Below the pieces are notes generated by a model. It was not told where the DNA came from and did not search any database. It was given only the letters and a program-made list of their open reading frames with translations. Below are positions 48,811 to 60,944 of a stretch of DNA of 64,000 nt, piece after piece; position 1 is the stretch's first letter, and every line of letters begins with the position of its first letter. The position numbers and the translations under genes were made by a program. The DNA comes from Marchantia polymorpha subsp. ruderalis (taxonomy: Eukaryota > Streptophyta > Marchantiopsida > Marchantiales > Marchantiaceae): NCBI GenBank assembly GCA_037833965.1, contig AP031353.1, positions 1,304,501-1,368,500 of the forward strand, given 5' to 3'.

Positions 48811-51345
48811 TTTGCTCCCTCAACTCCCTCGGCTAGCTCCGCTGGGAATTGTCACTCGAACCGTAGCCCAGACCAGCCCCGGGTGTGTGTGGTTCTCTGC
48901 TACATTCACAGCGGACGGGACGAGAGATGTCTACGAGGAATTGTTCGCAAACCGCGGTGAGAGGTGCACGAGTTCACTCATGACAGGTTCCCTGCAATTC
49001 TTACCGAAGATTCCAGCTGCATATCTTCAAGAGGTCGGGACTTGCCGATTCCTCGAGCAGTTCGGTAATGCCACACAGGGACGCGGGAGTGAGAGTTGCA
49101 GTATATCCTATCGAGCCCAATGACTGGACAGGGAGGCTGATGTGCACCACAGAGTCCGGGAAGTCGTGTCCGCTGGCTCCCCCTCCCTTCCCCTTCCCTT
49201 CCAGTTACTTTACTCCGTCGAGCTCCACTCTGCGCAGAATCCAAATTTGGCTGCCGAAAGAGAACAAAGGTCCACAAGTTCGCTGTCCTAATTTGAGCTT
49301 CTAACTTTTGGTGACAATGGGTGTTACGCCATTATGATACGATCTGTGAGTACCGTCGGTCGGAATCGCCTAATCCTGATCCTGCACACGAACTCTTCTC
49401 AGCTCCTATGACCGAGCTGAAGCCATTCTTGAGGCGGAAAATCTCCTTTGTCTGCAGTTGAGTGTTGAGGGTGATTTTTATTTGACGATTCCTCGAGTGT
49501 CCCGTTAAGTGTCGGATGATTGTTTACAGAAGAGAGGATCACATCCAAACACGAGGTGACTGCCCAAGTCTGGCGAACCTGGCCACACGCAGGTGGTTGC
49601 AGACGTCATCAGATTGCGTTAAGCGAGAAAATTACCAAAGTGAAGACTGCGCATGGAGACAATAGAGTAGTCGAGGAAACTTAGACTCTGCCTTCTGATT
49701 CAAGTCATTCAAAGGGGGACGTGGCAACGTACGCGATGCATGAGGTTTATGAGCACGACCCACTACAATGAAGAAAAACTCGACCAAAGTTTCCCATGAG
49801 GACTGGGCTCGTGACAGGTGATTAAATCAATGAACTTATTGTCACCAAACGTTATTCCTTGCTTGCTGAAATTGTGCGTGGGCAGTTTAGTCTCAGGATC
49901 CACTGTTTTAAAAATTTTGTTATATTATTTAGTACTTGAAGGTAGCACTTCTCTTTTTTGGGTCAAGTTGTTGCTCAATTTCCAATTTCTCTAGAATATG
50001 CTCAATCCATATTAGTATTGCAGCATTGTACTTTTGGTTACTCGGTTCGTTAGAGAGTGTATGAAAGACTAGAAAGTTATCGGGAAATATGATTGTATTC
50101 ATAACTACAGTATTTCAGACATGATGTATTGTATCATACAAGTTAGTGCTATAAGTAGTAGAACTGAATCGTTGAATGATATAAGGTGACTTCTTTTTTT
50201 AATTATTCATTGGAAAGAAAGTTAAGATATTTCAGTAACTATTTGGCATATTTTCAGTTCTGAAAGAATTGAGTTTAGTTCGAATTTCCCGAATTCGAAT
50301 CTCTTCATTATATGATTTATTATTTTTTTAATCTTCATGGGCCTGTATCCTATATGTGTATCTGAGATATATCTCTGGTGATGCTTGTTCAGTACACTAC
50401 GATCCGTACTCATGAGTATGGATCGCAGTGTACTGAACAAGCATCACCAATCCAAGTAATGTTGACTTCAAGGCCGATAAGCCATGAAGTACTGAAGGCG
50501 GAAAATATTTATTCATTCATCAAAATATACTAAACAATAAGGTTACGCATCAAGCTCTTATATATGACCAAGGGACAAATAGTACAAGGTTATTCTAGAG
50601 CTCTGCACGTTGGACAAATGCAGGTTTTGGGGTCCGCACTTTTCCAGACACTAGAACTAGAAATTAAGATAGCTTGACTACCAAGCCTCTATTACCAGTA
50701 CGAAATACTGTAGTCGTAATTCTCACATCTTTGTTGAATCTATGCCCAGTATTTAAAAAAGAATAGCAACTTCATTTCAGGCGATTTTGTAGCAGGCGTA
50801 AAATCTCCAGGTTCTGGTTTCATTCCCACTAACCCTAATCTGAAAATACCTCACTTGCAGTGAAGCCTATATACCTTCTGGAAGTTTAGTATTAGCGCTA
50901 ATAGGTGTAGATGCTCGTACCATTCGCTCCCACAATGAAATAAATTGGAAGGAGCAGTCGAGAGGTGTATGAAAATACGCCTCGCAGGTGATCTTGGAAT
51001 AAATATATTTCCTATCCGGATAAAAACTTCAAATCCACCGACTATGATTTGCAATCCAAGATGCTATGGTGACATTGTAATTTTTGAGAGATCAACCGCT
51101 AGAAATTTATCGTTCCACTTCACCGAAAAAACTCTAAAATATCGTTAAAAATGATACACATTATTATTTTACATATTTTAATCTGTTTTAGTGAGGCCGG
51201 TTTCTTTTAACGTTTTTGGCCTGTTGAGGTAGTAAACAGACGGCATCGCGGTAAACGGGAAAAGGCAAAAAGAGCTGGCCGTCGGACAGCAGAACAGGAG
51301 CGTGGGGCAGCAAGCGAGACCGAGACTTCGACAAGTGGACCTCTC
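48811..51345. other. Intergenic DNA between the plastid-protein gene and REP
   Basis: The left 500 bp are GC-richer and probably hold the promoter of the minus-strand plastid-protein gene. The rest is AT-rich with no gene. A 72-bp palindrome at 50377-50448 is listed separately. Confidence 0.45.
50377..50448. repeat. 72-bp near-perfect palindrome
   Basis: Left arm begins GGTGATGCTTGTTCAGTACA and right arm ends TGTACTGAACAAGCATCACC. The two 36-bp halves are exact reverse complements except at two positions, and the centre ACTCATGAGT leaves no spacer. In a minus-strand transcript the two mismatches become G:U pairs, so the hairpin would be fully paired. Sequence on either side does not extend the symmetry. 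Confidence 0.9.
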
Positions 51346-51897
51346 CAGCAGTTCCCTCAGAAACAATTCCGCGAAATGTGCAGCGAAAGAAAACCTTTTA
51401 CGACGCTCGAGGCGCAAGTCGGGGTATGCGAAATAGCGAAAAGAGCGAAATTAGAGAAAAGAAGCGAAAAAAGGCGAAGGAGACAGATTCGGGCCAATCG
51501 GGGGAGAAGTCGTCCTCGTCCGCGCCCGCGGGAGCGGCACAGCGCCGGACAGGTCAGCGGAGCGGATGGGAAGGCGCTCTCGGTTTGAACGAGGGAGCCA
51601 GCGTCGCGTTGCTCGCTCGAGCGAGAGACCTCTCTCTCCTTCGAATTGCGCAGCCCATTCTCGTCGTCCTCCATCGCGGCTGCTGCATCGGGCTCCCTTC
51701 TTGCGGTCCGCCTTTGCAATAATCTCTCGATCAGACCATCGCAACTTCTCCCGTGCTTTTTCTCGCTCTGCCGTCTCACTTCGTGTTCGGCTTCGAGGCG
51801 CTTCTGGAGCATCTTCTTCTGGGCGGTGATCTGGTCGGGGCATAAGACGATAGCGAAGAAGACGAGACGAGGACGGGAGGGAGGAGGGAGTGCACGT
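51346..51897 (+). promoter_or_regulatory. GC-rich leader region of REP
   Basis: A sudden GC-rich block ahead of the REP ATG, with ORFs in nearly all frames on both strands. None shows a family motif. The REP frame stays open upstream of its ATG (reading KKTRRGREGGG), but family conservation starts after the chosen methionine. I treat this as promoter and 5' UTR. Confidence 0.45.
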
Positions 51898-54800
51898 ATG
51901 GAAATGGATGGGCTGGTGGAACCGGATACATTCGATTTGATCGTGCTCGGGACGGGTTTGCCGGAGTCCATTTTGGCAGCTGCGGCTGCTAACGCTGGGC
52001 ACAGTGTTTTGCATTTGGATCATCTTGATTTTTATGGAGCTCACTGGACCTCCCTGTCCTTTTCTCAGTTCCGCTCTTGGGCTGGATCGGGAGGGAGTTT
52101 CGCCCCGCCTCCGATTCTTGCCAATTCTTCGTTCGCAGATGAGTGTGAAGAATCTCCACTTTCAACTGCCTCCTCTGGTAATTTGTTAGGAACGGCGTGT
52201 GATTTGAGAGCTGATGATGAGACGGGGGCTGGGGCCGATCATCCCGACGGAAAGGGGAATGATGTTTCTGGAACTACAATCGCCGAGAGTGATAAGGCCG
52301 GCAATGAGGAGACTGAGAGTGCTCGTCCTGGAGACCAAAGAGAGATAGGGCTAGAAGTGGTCGAAGTAGATTATGAAAATCATTTATACTCCGACGTCAG
52401 ATTGAAGGATATCGAAGGAGTCGATCTCGGAGCTTCCAGATTTTATAACTTAGATCTTGCCGGACCCAGACTGACGTTTTGCGGAAGTCAGTTAGTGAAT
52501 CTGCTGTTGCGATCTGGAGCTAGTAACTACGTGGAATTCAAGGGAGTAGAGGCCACCTACATGTGGACAGGGACAGTTCTTTCTGCAGTTCCATCCTCAC
52601 GAGCCGACGTTTTTAAGGACAAATCTTTGAGTCTTTCTGACAAACGTTTTTTGATGAGATTCTTCAAGCTCGTGACTGATCACGCCAATGCTGAGGGTGC
52701 GGAGATTTCACGCGAGATACTCGAAAGTCCCTTTGTGGAGTTCATGCGCCTTCAAAATCTGCCAACTTCTATGCAATCGTACAGAGCAGCACCTATTGGA
52801 GGCCATGATTTTTGTGGTGGACTCTGTGCGTCCTCACCTGTGTTGTCTGTAGATTTTGTATCGTAACAATGGCCGCAGCTTTTTCCCTGAATTCTCAATC
52901 AGAGAAAAGAAGGCGGCGGCGGCGGTCTGCTCCTTTTTGCTTTCCTGATATTGGCTTGAGGATTGATAGATCTGAGGAAGATTTTGTAAGGTGAAGTCAG
53001 CTGCTGGATGTTCGTTGGCGGGAACTGGCCCTGATATCTGACTTTGTGATTGTGCGCAGAATCATACTCTATGCAATAGCTCTTGTGGACACTGATCAAG
53101 ATTCCAAGGATTCCTCCACTCTTCTGAAGACTGAGGATGGCTTTCGAAAGTTAACTTTGTACCTCTCGTCCGTCGGCCGGTAAGCTAGTCATGGCTTTAA
53201 TATATCACTTTGATTCATATGCTGGCACAGTTGAAGCAAAAGCGCATGCAGTATTCGTATAGAATCCCGAAACGAGGCACGGGGTCGGTTTATTGAGCAA
53301 TAAGCGTCGGCTGGGGCTTGCGTCTGTTTAGCTAGTTGGTGAGATACGAGGATCAGTTAGCACCTTAACCGCATACTGAGACATCTGAGGGAACCTGCTT
53401 TCTTCACACATCACGAACTTCCTGTTAGAGGGTATGGGAACTTTGTAACGTGTGAAGGAAGGATTTTGGATGGGTCTGTTGGATCTCACCACGTTCCTCA
53501 TACAGGAACAGTATATTTCTTGGACACATCAGATTATTACATACTCAAACACGATCAACCTTCTGGTGCAGATTCTCAAATGCACCTACAGCATTTTTAT
53601 ACCCTCTTTACGGTCAAGGAGAGCTTCCTCAAGCGTTTTGCCGCTCGGCTGCTGTCAATGGGTCCCTTTATGTATGTGGACGTTTTTAAGCTCTCACCGT
53701 TTTATCCATTTTACTTCCATTATGTGGTTTACGAAGAAATATTTGGCCTTAGCAAGTTTATATCCTTATCGAGATTGCAAGTCAATTTGGTGTGTTCTGA
53801 TCTTCCGGGTCAAAATGTATTTTCTAGGTTTTGCGCCGACCCATCAAGGCTTTGATCGTGGACAAGGTATGCTACATTTCTCTCGTTGTCTTAAATATAT
53901 GGGGCGGATTTGAAGAGCTAGCTTCACTGTACGCTTGTTATTTTTGGAACTCTATGTGCTGCAGCTCTGACGGTGAGGATTTTCTTCATTCGGATTTCGC
54001 TCATCACTTACAATACAACTGCAGGGTCTTATATGTGGTCAGTTGGAACTTGTGCCGTCAATATACAGGAATGCAATGAATACCGAGGCGTCCAGACTCT
54101 TACCGGCCAGCATTTGTATAGCAAGAAACTGATTATGGGGCCCAGTGTCGTACCGAAACGCGAGCAGGAGGGTGGACTGCTTCCTTTAGCCAAAGAAGAG
54201 AATGGAAGTGTACAAAAACCTGGTGATGAGTCCTCAAAAAAACCTGCACTCTTGTCTTCCTCAGAAGGGCCTCATACGAAAGTGGCCAGATACGTATGTA
54301 TCACTGATAAATCTCTTTTCGAAGGACAGACCACTCTATTGGTCATCTTCCCTCCCAAATGTACGTCCACGCACCATTCTCTTAAATGCGTCCGGCTTGT
54401 GATAAGTCCATCCGCTCTTGATCGGTCGTCAGTTTTTTCCGATGGGTTTCGCTTTTTTTTTTTGGGACTCAAAGTTAAGCATTACATCATATGTCAACCT
54501 GTCTCTTGCAGTGATCTCTGAAAATCACTCAACAGTTGTACGAGCCTTGCAGCTGAGTAGTGCTGCATCCGTTTGCCCAGATGGAAAGTAAGTTCACTCT
54601 GTCCACGGTGTTTCGTACTTACTTCACCCCTAAAAGTTGAGGCCATGGACTGCAGCATGTTCTAGGCTTGAAGTCTCTTGATTGATTAGCTGTTTTGTGT
54701 GTTTTCTAAGCGCCGAGACTTTTTGCTTCCTCTTAGGTTGCTATCAGATGCTTAATTGATGTAACAGACTTTGTCTTTGGACGTAAGGTTAACTAAATAT

Positions 54801-55559
54801 ACTTGCTTGTTCTAACAGGTTCGTTCTTCAGTTATCAACCTTATGCTCAGATGCATCGGATGGACATGAGATATTGAAAGCAGCCATTGACATACTCTTG
54901 TCAAGACCGGGGGAAGGAACTTTGGTTTCATCGGAGGCGAATGAAGAATTTTTGCCAGCTCCCAAGCCCAAAATACTGTGGTCCGTTTACTTCAAACAGG
55001 CTTTGCATACAGACGCAAGGAAACTGGTAATGTAGCAAGTTTGCTGAAAGACAAACCTTATTGACTTTGCCATGCCCGTATCTAAACCATTGACCCTCAC
55101 CCACCGTCGACTGCTTGAGTGTTGACTAAACTTATTCAAATAACTAATAATTCTTGTTCTCGTTGAACTTTCTGCATCTTGCAGGCACGACCAGGACTGG
55201 CCATGTTTGACATGCCGGACGGAGCTTTGGATTGCGAGGGGATCTTATCTTCAACAGAGAAGGTACGTTTGCACGTTGTAACTTCTTGAGTACTGTTTTC
55301 CGAATAGGATAACTGTTTCTCGTAGGAACGCCATCTACGTGGAACAAAAAGTACGGAGCATTTCATAACTCCTCTGCTCTCTTCTTCTATCCATGCAGTT
55401 TCAATCCTGAAGTGCATAACAATTCGTCGTTTTCCATGTTGTCGATTCGTGCAGGTATATCGCGAATTCTTCCCACAAACAGAGTTCTTCAAGAAAGCTC
55501 CTCCTCCAGAAGAGAAGGAAACCGAAGAGGTCGAGTCAGAGGACGTGGAAACAGAGTAG
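51898..55559 (+). CDS. REP: Rab escort protein (REP/GDI family)
   Basis: Presents newly made Rab GTPases to Rab geranylgeranyl transferase and delivers them to membranes. Exons in order: 51898-52778, 53060-53179, one unresolved tiny exon, 53592-53671, 53828-53866, 54069-54360, 54512-54587, 54819-55026, 55185-55262, 55455-55559; about 630 residues. The N-terminus carries the dinucleotide-fold-like motif [20 protein letters not shown] and [34 protein letters not shown] and [17 protein letters not shown] follow. [20 protein letters not shown] is the REP/GDI signature. An acidic variable insert (residues about 75-160) separates the two conserved N-terminal blocks, as in REPs and unlike GDIs. The C-terminus is acidic ([16 protein letters not shown]). 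Exons 2 and 3 do not join in phase directly; conserved YGN codons at 53435-53443 suggest a missed small exon. Confidence 0.93.
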
Positions 55560-57727
55560 TTATCACGAATTATATCACCTCATGGGCGTATTTCACACCT
55601 CCTCCCTCCCTCGTACAGTGGGAGATAATATGCGAATTTAACCTAATAAAGCGTTCAAGTCTCAACAATATTGGCCTGGTAGTGACTGTTATGCGAGATA
55701 TGCTTGCTCCACGGCTGCCTCCAATTTTGGAATCAAACCTTAGTCCAATTGCAATATCACCTCGAGAGATGGAACCGCTGTCCACACTTAAACTTGTAGA
55801 TCTCTTGGCAATGGTTGCGTGCTCTTAGAGCCAGCATGCGTTTTAATATTCCTGACCTATCGGATTTTTTATATGTAGAGTAATATACTTCTTTCGTGCA
55901 ACTCCCCAATTTCTGACGTGAGCACTTTGTTAATGTTACCAACCAAATACGCACTCTAATTGGACACAGAACTAACCCATATGTAACTACAAGAGGAGTA
56001 GCAAGGAGTTCGGTCATTGCTTTAACAGGAATAGGTGATATTAATACATGCATCCAATCAGTAGTCAATAATATTACCTTGAATATGTTAAGTCGTCTGT
56101 TAAATTAAATGTAAATGTTGATATCTAATTTGACAACCACGGTCTTTTCTCAATTTCCAAGGATTTATTAATTTGTAGCGCCAATAAGGGGATGATCATC
56201 TACTGTCTTAAATGGATTGGGAATAGAGCTACGTCATGAAGCTCTTCAATTCATGGATTAAGCATGGAAATTTGAATTATATTACTCTAAGATTGGACTT
56301 GATGCAGCTATAATTGGTTGGCTTTGACGGCAGATAATGTTTATCTTGAACTTTCTTCAGATTATTAAGTGAACTATCCAAACATTATTCTCTTTAGACA
56401 CCAGGTATTCATTATTTTGTATAGATTATTAGATGGTGACATTTCAAAAGATGAGTTACTCAATGGTTTTTGAAATAGACCTTGCAGTATACTTGATTTG
56501 TGAAATTGGATTCTTTGGTGCTATGAGACATAGTTGCCATTGTGATTTCATAGAATTCATGTTACCATTTGGATTCTTCCTCGTAATAGCTGATGAAAAT
56601 TTTTCATTGTTATAGATTTAATGTCTTTTTTGGCATGACGCTTATCATTTTGTCTCATGTTTTATTTGATGGATACTTTCCATAAGGGATGCCAACTTAT
56701 TTATTGGTGATACAAAAGCGATAACTTTTCTTTTGTGTCTTGACTCATATGATTGGCTATTGTCCCACTAAAGACTCATCTCTCTTAGATTTAATTTGAC
56801 AACGCTTTGTATATCTTTGTATTAAAGTGAAGTGGATTCACAACTATTTTCAAGTCACGTAGATTAAAAGGTAGTTTTTCTCGTCTATCACCAAACAATA
56901 AACTGTTTTTTTATTTTCTTGATAGGGTTTCATTAACATCTTTAGAACTATATTCTACACGACTTATGGATTCGGCCTATTATATTATGTATGTCCCAGC
57001 CAGTACTGTAGAACTATGTATCAAGGAATAAAATAAAAATAAAAACAAAATCAGCACAAATATTGCCCAAATGATGTATTCAGTCGTAAGAGAAGACAAT
57101 GATGGTGTGACTATCATAGTTCTACGACTGAAATATTAGACAAAGTCGAGGTGTCGGACTTCAAAGGAAAAGTTAGAAAAACGGAGTTATGTATAATAAG
57201 CCATGTACTTTTCAGTGTAAAAAATAAATTTAACAATAAAAATACTACATTGATATGAATTGCATCTCCATGCAGTTTCGAAATCCGACCCGTGCGTTTC
57301 AGTAAACTTACAAATCTATCTCTCATTATTGTTATGATCGAGCGAACGCTTTTTATTCTTTAGATTCTTTGTTGTCACAGTCGGAAACATGATAACGTAG
57401 ATAATCATATCAATATAGCCCTGTAGAAAGCTAATCATCCAGGAATCGAATAAAATCATGGAACAAGAACGAGAAATGTGGCTTACAGGAGGAGGGCAAG
57501 GCTGCGCCACCACCGTCGAAGAATCACGCAGAGGATCACCGTTACCAACTCCTGTCCTTCCCTCGAAATACACCAACCGATGTTGCATGAAAGGTACAGG
57601 ACAGAAAAGCAGTGCGGAAATCCAGCAGAATGGATTCGAACCCCTGGTTCCAGACAGTGACCGCAGTACGGAGACGTTCGGAGAGAAAGCTACACCTCAA
57701 CCTCTCAACCGCGTACCGCATGTTCAA
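55560..57727. other. REP 3' UTR and AT-rich intergenic DNA
   Basis: AATAAA near 55645 is a plausible REP polyadenylation signal. Beyond it the DNA is AT-rich with short ORFs only. I looked for organelle-derived or transposon sequence and could not support either. A 96-codon plus-strand ORF at 57458-57748 has no recognisable domain. Confidence 0.45.
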
Positions 57728-58141
57728 GAAAAGCTCCGAGGAGAATAAAATTAGGCCGAGGACAAATAAAGAATAAAAATATTTAAAAATTCGTTCATTT
57801 CCTTTGCATTCACGCTCATCATGGCAATAACATTCGTATCATCTTTCACCATCCATATCAATGATCATATTTTCTATCAATTCTTACACTTTGGATACGG
57901 CCAAGAAATTCATAATATATTCTGACCTCGGAAAAGCTCCGAGGAGGAAAATATTATGCCAAGAAAAATGAAAGAACATTCGTTTTATTCTTTTCCGCAT
58001 GCTTGCTAATTATTATGGTACTGGCAGTCGTCTCATCTTCCATCTAATCCTTTCATTGACCACCCACATCAATAATCATATTTTACACAACCTCTTACAC
58101 ACTGGAGACTGTCAATAAATTTATAGAATAATTCAACCTCC
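57728..58141 (+). repeat. Two-unit tandem duplication, about 205 bp
   Basis: Units start GAAAAGCTCCGAGGAG at 57728 and 57931. Both contain ATTCGTT, TTTCA, ATCAATNATCATATTTT, CTTACAC and end in TTCNNACCTC. They are clearly diverged. No coding content or known element recognised. Confidence 0.7.
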
Positions 58142-58299
58142 ATGTGCATTTATTAATCGGAAACACAAAGGCTTCATCACGAAATTCGTCTCTGAAACAA
58201 GATCCAGAATATGATGGTCCATCAAATAATTTAGAGACCAATTTATAAGACATAAATTTTCCGCAGGAGGGAGGATTTTCAGAGCTTTCAGAAGGCACC

Positions 58300-58860
58300 G
58301 GTGGATAAATAAGGAGGATGAAATTCGTGCAAGGAGCTATGGATAGGAAGGATAAATTCGGCCGAAATCGACGGAATAAAAGGGAAAGAGATGGCGCCGA
58401 CGAGGAGCAGAGAACGGAGAGGCTGTGAGGGAAGCCGCGGGTCTCGACGGCGAGGACGAGGAGCGGGAGGCGGAATCGTCGAGCGAGCGGCATGTGCACG
58501 AAAAGCTGCAGGCCGAAAAGATCAGCGCGAGAAGGCTGCAGCGGATTTGTGGCAAATGCGCTTCGTGTGCCGCCGCAAGGGAGGAGCAGGAGGAGGACGA
58601 GGAGGACGGGGTTCGCACGGATTTTGCAGTTCGATGGATGGTCGTGGAATTGCGCAGCGGTGAGCGAGATGCGAGCATTTACGCATCGAACGAGCGGGTG
58701 TCGTCTCGGAGCGCTGGCGACGACGACCTATCCCCGATTCCCCGGAGCATCGGATCGAAAAGGTCGGGGCGCACGGCGATTTCCTGGAGCTCTTTGACAG
58801 CAGGGTCCTCGGGCTCAGCAATCCGGCGAAAGCCTAGGGGAGTATAGCATGCTCACATGC
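58300..58860 (+). other. GC-rich block, possible non-coding first exon
   Basis: Abrupt GC-rich segment with a TATA-like GGATAAATAAGG at about 58302 and several overlapping plus-strand frames. One starts at ATG 58391 (MAPTRSRERRG...). A second, without its own ATG, is Glu-rich and reads HEKLQAEKISARRLQRICGK. GCGCAGCG/GTGAGC near 58660 is a good donor. It may be a leader exon of the F-box gene or a separate short gene; no homology recognised. Confidence 0.3.
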
Positions 58861-59294
58861 CGGTCAACTCTCGTTTGCCTTGCGGTGCACGCACCTTCAT
58901 TCGGGGATCGATCGTCGCTCGCCCGTGGCCCGTGCGTCTCACGCAAGGCCGCGATGTGCGCTGATGCTTTGGAGATTTGCACTTAGGCTCGCACGGTTAG
59001 GGAGGCAGAGTCGAGAGGGAGAGGGAAAGGTAGAGTGAGGTGGAGGTGGATGATGATTGTGATGCTTCGTGGTCGATGAAACGAGCGAAATTTGTCGAGC
59101 GACGAGAGCGACCACGCGGCGGGATCGCTTTGCTCATTCGTGAGTTCGGCAGCTGAGAGTTGCGGGTGTGTAGATCGGGCGGAGGTTCTTCGTCAGCCGG
59201 GGAAAGGTAATCGGCGGAGGGAGCAGGGGACGACTTTGTTGTCGTTTAAGGCAGCGGTCGAGTGGCGATTTTGGGATTTTTGCAAGTAGGTTTC

Positions 59295-60944
59295 ATGCCC
59301 GTCTCTTCGCCATGCGTTGCCCGAGGGGGTGGGCCTGGTCGGCTTCTGCCTCGTTCGAGCGCAGAAGGGAAGGCCGTCAATGTGATGGAGGACATAGCCA
59401 AGGTTAGAATCTCCTCTTCTTTCTCTTCTTGTTCTTCATCGTCTCCGAATTCCGACGACGAAACGCAGCAGCAGCAGCAGCATCAGCAGCATCAGCAGCA
59501 GGGCGAATGGAGTTTGTGCAATATCGGGGATGACTGCATGTCCGCAGTTTTGTCCTTCCTATCGCCCTCCGATATTGTTGCCTGTGCTGCGGTGTGCCGG
59601 CATTTGAGAGCCTTTTGTAAAGATGACCATAAAGTCTGGCTTCCAATGTGCGAGCGAAAGTGGGGCGCTCAAACGTCGGTACAGAAGTGGGGAAGAGGAA
59701 GGGTTCCCTTCAAGGTTTTGCATGCGCTTTTGACAAAGTTGGAAAATCTGGTGGGATTCTGGAGAGGTGTGGGGCACGGTGGCCATGGTTCTCTCGTCAC
59801 GTTTGAGTGGGGACCGCATTATGTCGTGGGTTTCCGAGTGACACCATCTCGACCTAGTTGCTACGAGGTCTGCAAAATTCCATTTGTTTGGGTTGGCGTA
59901 TCACAGACTGGGGCCCAAGTCTGTGTGTTCGATCCGGACAGGACGATCACACCGTTTTTTTGTGAGGGCATGTGTTCCTCGAACGAGCATTCGAGCCAAG
60001 GTTCTCCTGTAAAATCTAGAAGGAGAAATCCGTTCGAAGAATTGGACCCGGACCGGGACCTTGAGCACCAGCCTCTTCCCGCGGGGCTTATTGCTGTGGA
60101 TTTGCATTTTGTGGGGAAGCTGCATATTGTTATGGAAGATTTACAGCAACCCCAGTTTTATGGGAACAGGAGTCTCGCGGAAGCGGCAGTCGTCGCTTCT
60201 TTCGGCTCCCGTGGTGGTAGTGTAGCAGAAGCGACTAGTCTGAGCCCCTCGTCACCTGGATCGTCCTCGGAGATGGATAGGTATGGACAAAGTCCACCTG
60301 GGAGTTTTCAGTACGAGATGTATCAATTCTTGGCGAGCAAAGTGACTAGCCAAGGCGGGGATCGCATAGCTAGGAAGCAAAGAAGACGAGAACGAGAACG
60401 TGCCATTCTTCGCCGTGCCTGTGAGCCTGAGCATTTTGTCAAAGTTAGGGATGTGGGACCTACAGGAGCCCGGCCCCTTCAAGGTCTTTGGAAGGGAATT
60501 TGCGACTCGAAGGGCCTCGATTTTGTGCTTCTTTCGTATGATGAGAAGGGTGGAATTGTGTGCAGGAGAGTAGGAGAATGTTTGGGAACTACCCATAGTG
60601 GCTCGGTGTGCTGGACAGCTGAGTCTGACTCGACTATCAGGGTCCCTCTATCGCCGCACGAGCAGCACTCTTTTGATGAGAGGCAACATTTCGCACCTAC
60701 TGGTGTTAATGGGAAGTATCATGTCCAGGATGGATGTGATGAGGAAGTCGTTGGCATGATGTGTACCCTTCCTACAACAGGTTTGGACTTTAGAGCATCT
60801 CGGTCAGATGCCGAGAATATCGAGGGAAGGGTTTGGCAGTATGCAAGTGGAAGGTTTGGGTTCGGATTTTTGCCGACCAATTTCATCATCGACTTTAGAC
60901 CAATCTGCTCACCTAGTGGAGTGCTGCTAGATGTGCTGAAATAA
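59295..60944 (+). CDS. F-box protein, plant At3g12350-like
   Basis: Substrate-recognition component of an SCF-type ubiquitin ligase, by family. Intronless, 549 residues from MPVSSPC at 59295; a start at MEDIAKV (59385) is also possible because the frame is open upstream and a splice-acceptor-like TTTTTGCAAGTAG precedes the first ATG. A Ser-rich and His/Gln-rich tract (QQQQQHQQHQQQ) is followed by the F-box at residues about 75-125: NIGDDCMSAVLSFLSPSDI, ACAAVCRHLRAFCKDD, VWLPMCERKWG. The conserved downstream region includes GFWRGVGHGGHGSLVTFEWG, FVWVGVSQTGAQV, GLIAVDLHFVGKLHIVMEDL, a basic RKQRRRERERAILRR helix, PLQGLWKGICDSKGLDFVLL and GRVWQYASGRFGFGFLP. The target is unknown. Confidence 0.88.
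   Translation: MPVSSPCVARGGGPGRLLPRSSAEGKAVNVMEDIAKVRISSSFSSCSSSSPNSDDETQQQQQHQQHQQQGEWSLCNIGDDCMSAVLSFLSPSDIVACAAVCRHLRAFCKDDHKVWLPMCERKWGAQTSVQKWGRGRVPFKVLHALLTKLENLVGFWRGVGHGGHGSLVTFEWGPHYVVGFRVTPSRPSCYEVCKIPFVWVGVSQTGAQVCVFDPDRTITPFFCEGMCSSNEHSSQGSPVKSRRRNPFEELDPDRDLEHQPLPAGLIAVDLHFVGKLHIVMEDLQQPQFYGNRSLAEAAVVASFGSRGGSVAEATSLSPSSPGSSSEMDRYGQSPPGSFQYEMYQFLASKVTSQGGDRIARKQRRRERERAILRRACEPEHFVKVRDVGPTGARPLQGLWKGICDSKGLDFVLLSYDEKGGIVCRRVGECLGTTHSGSVCWTAESDSTIRVPLSPHEQHSFDERQHFAPTGVNGKYHVQDGCDEEVVGMMCTLPTTGLDFRASRSDAENIEGRVWQYASGRFGFGFLPTNFIIDFRPICSPSGVLLDVLK
59467..59502 (+). repeat. CAG/CAT trinucleotide tract coding poly-Gln/His
   Basis: About 12 codons of CAG interrupted by three or fewer CAT codons, in frame, just before the F-box domain. 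Such tracts vary in length between alleles. Confidence 0.85.

Noticed and set aside
47833-48960. 375-codon plus-strand ORF opposite the plastid-protein gene
   Set aside because: Antisense shadow of a GC-rich exon; the minus-strand frame has a transit peptide, coiled coil and membrane helix, whereas this one has no domain.
51346-52044. Long ORFs on both strands around the REP start
   Set aside because: Composition artefacts; only the frame continuing into the REP motif is supported.
57600-57700. tRNA-like T-arm (GGATTCGAACCCC) suggesting a minus-strand tRNA
   Set aside because: The T-stem pairs at only two or three positions and no matching acceptor stem or anticodon arm is found at the right distance.
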